Source: Flavobacterium lacus | GTDB lineage: Bacteria; Bacteroidota; Bacteroidia; Flavobacteriales; Flavobacteriaceae | Direction of reading: 5' to 3' | DNA: 64,000 bases | Assembly: GCF_003268815.1 (NCBI RefSeq) | Contig: NZ_QLSV01000001.1 | Span: 186,001-250,000, forward strand | In this document: piece by piece, positions 1-7,138 of the stretch | Layout: each line of letters opens with the position of its first letter | How positions within the stretch are numbered: the first letter of the stretch is position 1 | The notes under the pieces: model-generated | The model's database searches: none | What the model was told of the DNA's origin: nothing | The model's input: the letters and a program-made list of their open reading frames with translations, nothing else | Program-made: the position numbers and the translations under genes

Positions 1-407
1 AACTCAACAGCGATAAAAAATGGATACATCTTTCTTAACAACTGTATTTAATTACTACTAAAAGAAATAGTCGTTTGTACTTTTACTTGCAAAACGTAAA
101 CCAATACGAAAGATGAAATCGACGTGTACAACTTGAAATAAATTTACAGGTACAAAATTCATGCAGGTTATTTTTTTTAACCACATCACCCTACGCTCAA
201 AATAGAAAGTGCTTACTCTTTTACAATTGTAATTAATACAGCGATATAATTCCTTTCAGCAAACTAATTTTTTTTTCAAAGTCGAATTAGATATCGAAAA
301 CAAGTTGATTCGATTTTTTTAGACAGAAATGTTTTCAACAAAATGATTTCATCTTTTCTTCTAAAGTAAATAATAACTACTTTTGTATCCCTAAAAATTC
401 ATAACAA
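1..407. other. AT-rich non-coding stretch
   Basis: I see no convincing gene here. Plus frame 1 is open from the window edge to a TAA at 49-51, which could be the tail of a truncated upstream gene. On the minus strand an ATG at 27-29 opens toward the edge; neither can be judged. TACTTTTG at 378-385 fits the Bacteroidetes -7 element (TAnnTTTG) and would place a transcription start shortly before the ATG at 408, but I see no good TTG at the -33 position. Confidence 0.4.
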
Positions 408-947
408 ATGATTTATAAATTACGTATCATACTTGATAATGAAGACGATGTTTTTAGAGATTTAGCCATCGAAAACACAGATACATTAGAAGATTTACAC
501 AATGCCATCGTAAATGCTTTTGGATTTGATGGAAGCGAGATGGCCTCCTTTTACACGTGCGACGACAATTGGAATCAAGAAGACGAAATTCCGCTTTTTG
601 ATACAGGCGATGTTCCGGGTGAAATGCGAATCATGAGCGACTTGTCATTGGAAGACATGCTCTACGAAAAGCAAACCAAAATTATTTATGTGTATGATTT
701 TCTAAATATGTGGACCTTTTTGGTTGAATTAGCCGCCATCGAAGAAAAACAAGCGGGTGCCACTTATCCTGAACTTTTATTCTCTCACGGATTAATGCCA
801 ATTGGAGCTAACGATCCCACTTTTGAAGCCGATGACGACAATTTATTCGCTGAATTTGAAGACGAATTAGACGAAGACGATTTGGATATGTTTGAAGGCG
901 GAGATGATTCTTTTGAAGATTTTGGGTTTGAAGAAAACTGGAATTAA
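408..947 (+). CDS. pRiA4b ORF-3-like acidic protein
   Basis: A protein of 179 residues resembling the plasmid pRiA4b ORF-3 / IS1096 passenger-type family. That fold is common as a stand-alone cytoplasmic protein in Flavobacteriaceae, and its biochemical role is not established. The N-terminal half (about 1-125) is the conserved part and begins with a short beta strand-rich segment (MIYKLRIILD). The C-terminal third is extremely acidic, with long runs of Asp and Glu from about residue 140 and a final EENWN. There is no signal peptide or membrane segment. Despite the family name there is no transposase or insertion sequence beside it, so I read it as an ordinary chromosomal gene. A -7-like TACTTTTG lies 23 bases before the start. 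The family call is from recognition of the overall pattern rather than a catalytic motif. Confidence 0.7.
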   Translation: MIYKLRIILDNEDDVFRDLAIENTDTLEDLHNAIVNAFGFDGSEMASFYTCDDNWNQEDEIPLFDTGDVPGEMRIMSDLSLEDMLYEKQTKIIYVYDFLNMWTFLVELAAIEEKQAGATYPELLFSHGLMPIGANDPTFEADDDNLFAEFEDELDEDDLDMFEGGDDSFEDFGFEENWN

Positions 948-950
948 TTT

Positions 951-981
951 TAAGGTTCTTAGGTTCTTAGGAACTAAGGTT
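951..981. repeat. Left inverted repeat of four-helix-bundle unit
   Basis: This 31-base segment, built of CTTAGG/GGTTCTTAGG-like words, is the inverted complement of 1410-1440. By hand alignment 27 of 31 positions match (mismatches at repeat positions 10, 15, 18 and 22). It starts three bases after the stop of the upstream gene and precedes the four-helix-bundle gene by about 60 bases. The pair brackets exactly one gene. Confidence 0.75.
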
Positions 982-1043
982 TGGAAATGTTGCTAAAATT
1001 GTATTCATTTGTAATTCTATTATAAACCATACAATTTTTTATT

Positions 1044-1409
1044 ATGAGCACATTTAAAGACCTCCTGATTTGGCAAAAAGCCATGAACTTTGTTACAAAA
1101 ATTTACCAATCAACCAGATTATTTCCTAAAGATGAGCAATTTGGATTAACCTCTCAAATAAGAAGAAGCTCTATTTCCATTCCGAGTAATATTGCTGAAG
1201 GTTATGGAAGAGAGGGAAACAACGATTATTTAAGGTTTCTCAATATTGCTTTAAGTTCGCTATTCGAGTTGCAAACACAACTAGAAATAGCAAAAAACAT
1301 TAACTATTTAAACGAACAAGAATTCAACATTCTATATGAAGATTTAAGAGAATTAGAACGAATGTTAGTTGCCTTTATAAAAAAAATTAAAGACCGAAAC
1401 AAACCTTAG
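1044..1409 (+). CDS. Four-helix-bundle protein (S23 / IVS-encoded type)
   Basis: A protein of 121 residues belonging to the four-helix-bundle family first described from intervening sequences of 23S rRNA genes. The diagnostic segment RRSSISIPSNIAEGYGR lies at about residues 40-56; flanking predicted helices carry the heptad-like leucines expected of the fold. Relatives are structurally similar to the Avd accessory protein of diversity-generating retroelements, but no reverse transcriptase or template repeat is present here. The function of the stand-alone form is unknown. The gene is bracketed by inverted repeats (951-981 and 1410-1440). Its stop codon TAG at 1407-1409 is part of the CCTTAG word of the right repeat, and the next gene's ATG begins in the last base of that repeat. 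This tight packaging suggests a small mobile or formerly mobile unit; that is inference. Confidence 0.9.
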   Translation: MSTFKDLLIWQKAMNFVTKIYQSTRLFPKDEQFGLTSQIRRSSISIPSNIAEGYGREGNNDYLRFLNIALSSLFELQTQLEIAKNINYLNEQEFNILYEDLRELERMLVAFIKKIKDRNKP

Positions 1410-1440
1410 AACCTTAGTGCCTCAGCACCTTAGAACCTTA
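1410..1440. repeat. Right inverted repeat of four-helix-bundle unit
   Basis: It fills the whole gap between the stop codon of the four-helix-bundle gene and the ATG of the next gene, sharing the A of that ATG. It is composed of ACCTTAG and CAGCACCTTAG words and is the imperfect inverted complement of 951-981 (27 of 31). It probably also affects translation initiation of the downstream gene, since it occupies its ribosome-binding region. Confidence 0.75.
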
Positions 1441-2498
1441 TGATAAATCTTTTCAACGCCCACATCGAATCCCTTTCCATCCACCGAGTTGGAAACAAAA
1501 GCCGTAACGAAGCTATTTTTTTATCGGAACAACCGTATCAAACCAATGACGAAATCACGCCATTATTGAAAGAGTTTTTCCTAAAATCTTTCCGTGAGAA
1601 AGAGGAAAATTATTATCAATTTGCTCATGAAGTCGATTTAGAATACAATGATATGTTCAAATTGGCTTCGGAAGTTTTTGATAATCCGTCAACCGTTCAC
1701 GATGTTTCAAAGAAAATTACAAAACATTTGTTTGAACAATCCAATCATCCACACATTAAAAATGGTGAAGTGTATGTGGTGCATTTTACGCATTTGACCA
1801 TTGATAACAATCAAGTGGATGCAATCGGCGTATTCAAAAGTGAGTTGCAAGCCGACTTTTTACAATTTGAAGAAAAAGGAACAAATTTAGAAATGTTGTT
1901 GCAACACGGCATCAATTTGAATAAATTAGACAAAGGTTGTTTGATTTTCAATTATAAAAAAGACGAAGGTTATAAAATTCTGACGGTGGACAGCAATCGT
2001 TATGATGCACGTTATTGGTTGGAACATTTTTTAAGCGTAGATGCTTTTCAAGATGAAAATTTCATCACCAAAAAATACTTGAAATTCTGTCAAGATTTTG
2101 CCAAAGATGTAGTTTTTCCTGCCGAAGACAAAAAACAAGAAGTGATGTTTATGAATCGTTCGGTGAATTATTTTGCAAAGAATGATGAATTCGAAGAAAC
2201 CAATTTCTTGAATGAAGTGATGGATAATCCTGATTTAATTCCTGAATTTAAAAGCTATAAAGTGGATAAAGGTGAAAAATACAGCATCGAAGATGTCACC
2301 AATTTCCCAATTGCCAATGCTGCCGTTTCGGATGCTCGAAAGAAAATTAAAAACGTAATTAATTTGGATACCAATATTCAAATTAAACTCGATTTCATCA
2401 ACCCGGAAAGTGCCGAAAAATTTGTTGAAAAAGGCTGGGACGAAGAAAAGCAAATGTATTACTACTTGGTTTATTTTAATAAAGAACAAAAATCATAA
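1440..2498 (+). CDS. Nucleoid-associated protein (NA37/YejK-like)
   Basis: A protein of 352 residues similar to the NA37 family (E. coli YejK/NdpA), abundant nucleoid-associated proteins of unclear molecular function. Recognition rests on overall architecture and length: an N-terminal stretch that reads as the family start (INLFNAHIESLSIHRVGNKS), a central conserved segment around residues 150-210 (the GCLIFNYKKDEGYKILTVDS region) and a C-terminal part ending in a Lys/Tyr-rich tail. There is no signal peptide, so the protein is cytoplasmic. The ATG abuts the right inverted repeat of the upstream unit and there is no space for a normal leader, so it may be read from an upstream promoter. A rho-independent terminator follows directly. 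Confidence 0.85.
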   Translation: MINLFNAHIESLSIHRVGNKSRNEAIFLSEQPYQTNDEITPLLKEFFLKSFREKEENYYQFAHEVDLEYNDMFKLASEVFDNPSTVHDVSKKITKHLFEQSNHPHIKNGEVYVVHFTHLTIDNNQVDAIGVFKSELQADFLQFEEKGTNLEMLLQHGINLNKLDKGCLIFNYKKDEGYKILTVDSNRYDARYWLEHFLSVDAFQDENFITKKYLKFCQDFAKDVVFPAEDKKQEVMFMNRSVNYFAKNDEFEETNFLNEVMDNPDLIPEFKSYKVDKGEKYSIEDVTNFPIANAAVSDARKKIKNVINLDTNIQIKLDFINPESAEKFVEKGWDEEKQMYYYLVYFNKEQKS

Positions 2499-2505
2499 TT
2501 AACAT

Positions 2506-2540
2506 ATCCTCAATCAGTTAAAACGGTTGAGGATTTTTTA
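2506..2540 (+). terminator. Rho-independent terminator
   Basis: A ten-base-pair stem (ATCCTCAATC at 2506-2515 with GGTTGAGGAT at 2525-2534, one G-T pair), a nine-base loop and a following T run. It lies eight bases after the stop of the nucleoid-associated protein gene. Confidence 0.85.
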
Positions 2541-2663
2541 TGTCGTAAAATTTGTAATCTTTTTATGTCATAAAATTTAAATTTTAATCAGTTTATCGAC
2601 TTTATTTGGCATTTCATCTATGTTTTTGTAGTTTTCGCTAACCACAAATTAAATACCATAGTT

Positions 2664-2903
2664 ATGAAAACCTACACAAACAACAATTCCGTTTCACCAA
2701 CTTCCGTGATTTGCTCCGTTTTGGGGCACAAATACCGTTCGACCAGAAAAATTACCAATCATTTTAGCGAATACCAATGCCGCTGTTGCGGAAAACAAAT
2801 GACCGAAGACACAAGAGGTCGTTTGATTTCATTAACACCCGAATTGCGTGATATTAACGAGACATTAAATATGATTTTCAGAAGAAGACAAATCCATATT
2901 TAA
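2664..2903 (+). CDS. Small Cys/His-containing protein
   Basis: A protein of 79 residues that I cannot assign to a named family with certainty. It carries C17-x4-H22 followed by C39-R-C-C42-G, an arrangement typical of a small zinc-ribbon, with Arg/Lys-rich flanks and a basic C-terminus (FRRRQIHI). It resembles short phage-type zinc-ribbon proteins of the DUF1660 kind in having a CxxxxGHxY segment and a later CxxCG. There is no signal peptide. It stands alone between a terminator and the ABC transporter pair. A DNA- or RNA-binding role is conceivable but not shown. Confidence 0.55.
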   Translation: MKTYTNNNSVSPTSVICSVLGHKYRSTRKITNHFSEYQCRCCGKQMTEDTRGRLISLTPELRDINETLNMIFRRRQIHI

Positions 2904-2997
2904 ATTACGCATTCACAAAACTTGAATTGATTTCAACACTCATCCGTAACAAATTGTTATCTTAGTCGTCCTATCTCTAACGACTAAACAATTTATC

Positions 2998-3894
2998 TTG
3001 GAAACTATTCTCACCATCGAAAATCTGAACAAACGATTCGGACCCGTTCATGCGGTTAAAAATGTCTCGCTTGAAATCAAAAAAGGAAATGTTTACGGAA
3101 TTTTAGGTCCAAATGGTAGCGGGAAATCGACTACGTTAGGAATTGTACTGAATGTAGTGAACAAAACTTCCGGAGAATACCGATGGTTTGGCGGTGCGAT
3201 GGAAACGCACGAAGCTCTCAAAAAAGTAGGAGCCATCATCGAACGCCCCAACTTTTATCCCTACATGACAGCTCAAGAAAATTTGGAATTGGTCTGTAAA
3301 ATCAAAGGAACGCCAAATACTAAAGTCGCAGAAAAACTAGAAGTTGTTGGACTTTTAGATCGAAAAGACAGCAAATTCAGAACTTTTTCATTGGGAATGA
3401 AACAGCGGTTAGCGATAGCTTCCGCCCTACTCAACGACCCCGAAATTTTAATTTTAGACGAACCAACGAACGGACTAGATCCGCAAGGAATTCGTCAAAT
3501 TCGCGATATCATCAAAACCATCGCTTCGCAAGGAACTACTATTTTATTGGCTTCGCACTTGTTGGATGAAGTGGAAAAAGTCTGTAGTCACGTCTTAGTT
3601 CTTCGAAAAGGCGAAATTTTATATTCCGGAAAAGTGGACGGAATGATTTCCAACGAGGGATTTTTTGAACTTCAATCCGATAATTTAAACGAATTAGAAT
3701 CGGCTCTGCAAAATCATCCTTCCATCGAAAAAATGGAATTGGAAGAGGGTAAATTGGTCGTTTATTTAAAATCAGCTTTGGAAGCAAAAGACATGAATAA
3801 ATATTTAGTGGATAAAGGAATTTACCTAAACCATTTAGTGAAAAGAAAACACAGTTTAGAAGAACAGTTTTTGCAATTGACCAATAACAACTAA
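2998..3894 (+). CDS. ABC transporter ATP-binding protein (ABC-2 type)
   Basis: The 298-residue nucleotide-binding subunit of a drug/antibiotic- or lantibiotic-type ABC-2 exporter. Walker A is GPNGSGKST at residues 37-45, the signature is SLGMKQRLAIA at about 135, and Walker B ILILDEPTNGLD follows, with a switch His in LLASHLLDEV. The start is TTG at 2998: it gives the family-typical beginning METILTIENLNKRFG and no in-frame ATG lies close upstream. The C-terminal 80 residues form the accessory domain often seen in this group. The permease follows after a 63-base gap filled by tandem repeats. Its substrate cannot be told from sequence. Confidence 0.92.
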   Translation: METILTIENLNKRFGPVHAVKNVSLEIKKGNVYGILGPNGSGKSTTLGIVLNVVNKTSGEYRWFGGAMETHEALKKVGAIIERPNFYPYMTAQENLELVCKIKGTPNTKVAEKLEVVGLLDRKDSKFRTFSLGMKQRLAIASALLNDPEILILDEPTNGLDPQGIRQIRDIIKTIASQGTTILLASHLLDEVEKVCSHVLVLRKGEILYSGKVDGMISNEGFFELQSDNLNELESALQNHPSIEKMELEEGKLVVYLKSALEAKDMNKYLVDKGIYLNHLVKRKHSLEEQFLQLTNNN

Positions 3895-3902
3895 ACCTAT
3901 TT

Positions 3903-3953
3903 CCCATTACCAATAACCCATCACCAATAACCCATTACCAATAACCCATCACC
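3903..3953. repeat. 14-bp tandem repeat array
   Basis: Three full copies and one partial copy of CCCAT(T/C)ACCAATAA. The variable base alternates T, C, T, C, so the larger unit is 28 bases. The unit resembles the end of the preceding gene (ACCAATAACAAC codes its last residues), suggesting the array may have grown by slippage from the gene's 3' end. It occupies the gap between the ATPase and permease genes without breaking either. Confidence 0.9.
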
Positions 3954-3957
3954 TTAT

Positions 3958-4797
3958 ATGATACGTCTTCTTCAAATAGAATTTAAAAAAATATGGAAAA
4001 ACAAAGCGAGTCGGATATTAACGATTTCGTATTTTGTCATTCTTTCTTTCATCGCCTTAATTGCTTCGATTAAATTCAACATCGGAAATTTTGAGTTGCA
4101 AATTGCCGATCAAGGCATTTTTAATTTCCCCTATATTTGGCATTTCTACACATATATTGCAGCTATTTTAAAGTTTTTTCTTGCGATTGTTATCGTTTCG
4201 ATGATGGCAAATGAATACAGTTACGGCACCTTAAAACAAAATTTAATAGATGGTTTCAGTAAAAAAGAATTCATTCAATCCAAATTCATAACCGTTTTGG
4301 TGTTTGCGTTGGCATCCACTGTTTTTGTTTTCATTATGTCGCTAATACTGGGATTAAGCTTTTCTTCCTATAATGAAATTGATATTATTTTTTCAGATTT
4401 GGAGTATATTCTCGCTTACTTTTTAAAGCTCACTGCCTTTTTCTCTTTTTGTTTATTTCTAGGTATATTGGTCAAAAGATCGGCGTTTGCCATCGGATTT
4501 TTATTCGTTTGGAACATCATTGAAGGAATTATAATCGGTCTAATGAAATGGCGAATTTTTAAAAATTCTGATACTGCTGATACTATTGCTCAATTTCTTC
4601 CTTTAGAATCCATGTCTAATTTAATAAAAGAACCTTTTACGCGATTAAATGTAATTAAAAACATTGAAGAGTCCATTGGTGGTGTTCCCAATGTAAAAGA
4701 TTATGGTGTACATTGGTATTCGATGTTCATCGTTTTTTGCTGGATTGTTATATTTGTGTTAATGTCTTATAAAATTCTACAGAAAAGAGATTTGTAG
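3958..4797 (+). CDS. ABC-2 type transporter permease
   Basis: A membrane protein of 279 residues with about six hydrophobic segments: residues 20-40, 65-85, 110-135, 150-170, 175-195 and 255-272. It pairs with the upstream ATPase to form an ABC-2 exporter in the inner membrane. The N-terminus MIRLLQIEFKKIWKNKASR (a cytoplasmic basic helix before the first membrane span) is typical for this family. Start choice is the ATG immediately after the tandem repeat array. Whether the pair exports a small molecule or supports an integrity or stress function cannot be decided. The last codons overlap the promoter region of the next gene. Confidence 0.88.
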   Translation: MIRLLQIEFKKIWKNKASRILTISYFVILSFIALIASIKFNIGNFELQIADQGIFNFPYIWHFYTYIAAILKFFLAIVIVSMMANEYSYGTLKQNLIDGFSKKEFIQSKFITVLVFALASTVFVFIMSLILGLSFSSYNEIDIIFSDLEYILAYFLKLTAFFSFCLFLGILVKRSAFAIGFLFVWNIIEGIIIGLMKWRIFKNSDTADTIAQFLPLESMSNLIKEPFTRLNVIKNIEESIGGVPNVKDYGVHWYSMFIVFCWIVIFVLMSYKILQKRDL

Positions 4798-4805
4798 TAT
4801 CTTTG
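4798..4805 (+). promoter_or_regulatory. -7 element very close to ATG
   Basis: TATCTTTG matches the Bacteroidetes TAnnTTTG -7 consensus. It ends only eight bases before the ATG at 4814, so the transcript would begin at or just before the start codon (leaderless or nearly so). I see no clear TTG at the proper -33 distance, so it may be weak or regulated. Confidence 0.5.
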
Positions 4806-4813
4806 CAAACGCT

Positions 4814-7105
4814 ATGAAGTTTGCCAAAAACACCTTCTTTTTATTTTTTTTGATTGCTTTTTTGCAAAGCAGTTATGCACAATACATCCAAGTAGATGAC
4901 AACCGCACTGTGGAAGAGTTGGTTGAAAATATTCTTATCAACTCGTCTTGTGCCAATGTATCTAACATATCTGTTTCCGGTTGGGCATTTACAAACGGGA
5001 ATAGTTATGGTTATTTTAATGCAAACGGAAGCTCATTTCCATTTGCAGATGGAGTCATTCTTTCAACCGGGAGAGCAGCCTCTGCTGTTGGTCCTAATAC
5101 AAATTTATTAAGTGAAGGACCAACCAATTGGCCCGGTGATAATGATTTGCAAAATGCGATTAACGAAAACAATACCATCAATGCCACTGTGATTGAATTT
5201 GATTTTTTACCCTTTGCAAACAAAGTAAGTTTTCAATATATTTTTTCTTCTGAACAATATTTATCCAATCCCAACCCAAATCAATGTAATTTCTCGGATG
5301 GCTTTGCTTTTCTACTAAAAGAGGCTAGTTCATCTGATTACACCAATCTTGCGGTGGTTCCCGGCACAAACATACCGGTAAAAATACCAACCGTTCGTGG
5401 TTCAGGAACAATTTGTCCTCCCGCTAATGAACAATATTTTGATGCTTTTAACGGAAACGAACACCCTACTAATTTTAATGGTCAAACTAGAATTCTAACC
5501 GCAGAAAGTTCAGTCGTTCCCGGCGTTTTGTACCATATTAAATTAGTAATTGCCGACCAAGGAAATAATTTATATGATTCGGCCATTTTTTTGGGCGGAG
5601 GAAGTTTTTCAGTTGAAACTGATTTGGGAACGCCTCGTTTAATTTCCACTGGAAATCCGCTTTGCCCTGATGAAACTGTACTTTTAGATGCCACAAATGC
5701 AACAGCAATTGGATTTAAATGGTTTAGAAATAATATTGAGTTAGTTGGTGAAAACAACCCCACTTTTTTAGTAGAAGAGTTTGGAAGTTATAAAGTGGAA
5801 GTTATTTTTAATTCTACTTGTTCGTCGTTTGGTGAAATTGAAATCGAATACAGCACCAATCCAATACCCAGTAACACAACCATTACACAATGTGATGCTG
5901 ACGGAGACGGCTTCGCTTTATTCAATCTAAACGATGCCAATGGCGGTGTGATCGGTTCAAACACAAATGTGGGCTCACCTTTTTATTATCTTACACAAGT
6001 TGACGCAGAAAATGCTCAAAACCCAATAACTAACTTTTCAGCTTTTCAAAACACAACAGTAAATCAAGTCATTTTTGCAAGATTACAAAATAATTTTGGC
6101 TGTTTTGGAATTTCGGAAGTAACACTTTCAACTTCAACAAGCACAGTAACGATTCCGTCATTTGATGTTTGTGATAGTGATGCCATCCAAGACGGAATAA
6201 CTTCCATCGATTTGAATACCGAAATTTCGCCGACGGTTTTATCTAATTTTGCCCCAGGATTAATCGTGAATTATTATCAAACAGAAGGAAATGCTCAACT
6301 CCAAACCAATCAAATAGCTTCACCTTTCACGAATATAACTGCTTTTGAAGAAATCATTTATGCACGCATTACAGATGGTGTGAGTTGTTTCGGAATTATT
6401 CCCATCACAATAAACATCAAAACATTTGAACCGGCTAATTTTGAAAACGAAGAACTTTTTGTGTGCGAAAATGAATCGATTACGATCGGTGTAAGTGATA
6501 TTTTTGAAAGTTATGTATGGAATAATGGTGAAATTACCCCCGAAATTATAATTTCTCAACCCGGAACTTACACAGTTGTAGTGAGCAATGTTGATGGATG
6601 TTTAGCTCAAAAAACATTTGTTGTTACGGCTTCCGGTCCCGCTACAATTACCTCTATCTCAATAAATGACTTTTTAGGAAATAATAATACCGTTCAAATT
6701 AATTATACTGGTTTGGGCAATTACGTTTTTTCATTGGATGGAAGTTATTTTCAAGATAGTCCGATTTTCAACAATGTTGGTGCAGGCGAATATACTGTCG
6801 TTATTAATGATGTAAATGGATGTGATTCGGTATCGCAATCCATTTTTGTAGTAGACTACCCAAAATTCTTTACGCCGAATGGTGACGGAATCAATGATTT
6901 TTGGAAAATAGAAAACCTCAATCAGCCAGGAGCAAAGATTTATATTTTCAACCGCTATGGTAAATTAGTAAAACAAATCGCTTCAAACGGTAATGGTTGG
7001 GATGGTACTTTTTCAGGGTCACCACTTCCTGCATCAGATTATTGGTTTACGTTGTTTTTAGAAGACGGAAGAATCATCAAAGGACACTTCGCACTAAAAA
7101 GATAA
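4814..7105 (+). CDS. T9SS surface protein, choice-of-anchor L and type B sorting domain
   Basis: A secreted protein of 763 residues. A signal peptide (1-22, ending SSYAQ) leads into a choice-of-anchor L-type domain at about 35-260, recognised by the SFPFADGVILSTG and VIEFDFLPF...FQYIFSSEQY pattern. Ig-like and PKD-like beta modules follow, with Cys pairs. The C-terminal 80 residues (about 683-763) are a gliding-motility-type type B T9SS sorting domain: PKFFTPNGDGINDFW, IYIFNRYGKLVKQI, GWDGTFSGSPLPASDYW and final KGHFALKR. Type B substrates cross the outer membrane through the T9SS with help of a PorP/SprF-like partner, which is not encoded in this window. The next gene encodes a larger paralogue with nearly the same sorting domain, so the two probably arose by duplication. 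A role in adhesion or matrix binding is likely but not shown. Confidence 0.9.
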   Translation: MKFAKNTFFLFFLIAFLQSSYAQYIQVDDNRTVEELVENILINSSCANVSNISVSGWAFTNGNSYGYFNANGSSFPFADGVILSTGRAASAVGPNTNLLSEGPTNWPGDNDLQNAINENNTINATVIEFDFLPFANKVSFQYIFSSEQYLSNPNPNQCNFSDGFAFLLKEASSSDYTNLAVVPGTNIPVKIPTVRGSGTICPPANEQYFDAFNGNEHPTNFNGQTRILTAESSVVPGVLYHIKLVIADQGNNLYDSAIFLGGGSFSVETDLGTPRLISTGNPLCPDETVLLDATNATAIGFKWFRNNIELVGENNPTFLVEEFGSYKVEVIFNSTCSSFGEIEIEYSTNPIPSNTTITQCDADGDGFALFNLNDANGGVIGSNTNVGSPFYYLTQVDAENAQNPITNFSAFQNTTVNQVIFARLQNNFGCFGISEVTLSTSTSTVTIPSFDVCDSDAIQDGITSIDLNTEISPTVLSNFAPGLIVNYYQTEGNAQLQTNQIASPFTNITAFEEIIYARITDGVSCFGIIPITINIKTFEPANFENEELFVCENESITIGVSDIFESYVWNNGEITPEIIISQPGTYTVVVSNVDGCLAQKTFVVTASGPATITSISINDFLGNNNTVQINYTGLGNYVFSLDGSYFQDSPIFNNVGAGEYTVVINDVNGCDSVSQSIFVVDYPKFFTPNGDGINDFWKIENLNQPGAKIYIFNRYGKLVKQIASNGNGWDGTFSGSPLPASDYWFTLFLEDGRIIKGHFALKR

Positions 7106-7110
7106 TTCGT

Positions 7111-7118
7111 TATCTTTG
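7111..7118 (+). promoter_or_regulatory. -7 element before large surface protein gene
   Basis: TATCTTTG (TAnnTTTG consensus) just after the stop of the preceding paralogue and 20 bases before the ATG at 7139. It is identical to the element ahead of that paralogue, suggesting the promoter was copied with the gene. No strong -33 TTG is seen. Confidence 0.5.
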
Positions 7119-7138
7119 TTATCCTTTGAAAAAGAAAA

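Noticed and set aside
408..947. Insertion sequence, because of the IS1096-type family name
   Set aside because: No transposase and no terminal repeats fit around this gene; the family name is historical.
1044..1409. Part of a diversity-generating retroelement, because of the Avd-like fold
   Set aside because: There is no reverse transcriptase and no template/variable repeat near it.
3539..3913. A 124-residue antisense frame over the ABC ATPase gene
   Set aside because: It overlaps a gene with all ATPase motifs and has no features of its own.
3903..3953. Possible CRISPR array
   Set aside because: Units follow each other directly with no spacers, and no cas gene is in the window.
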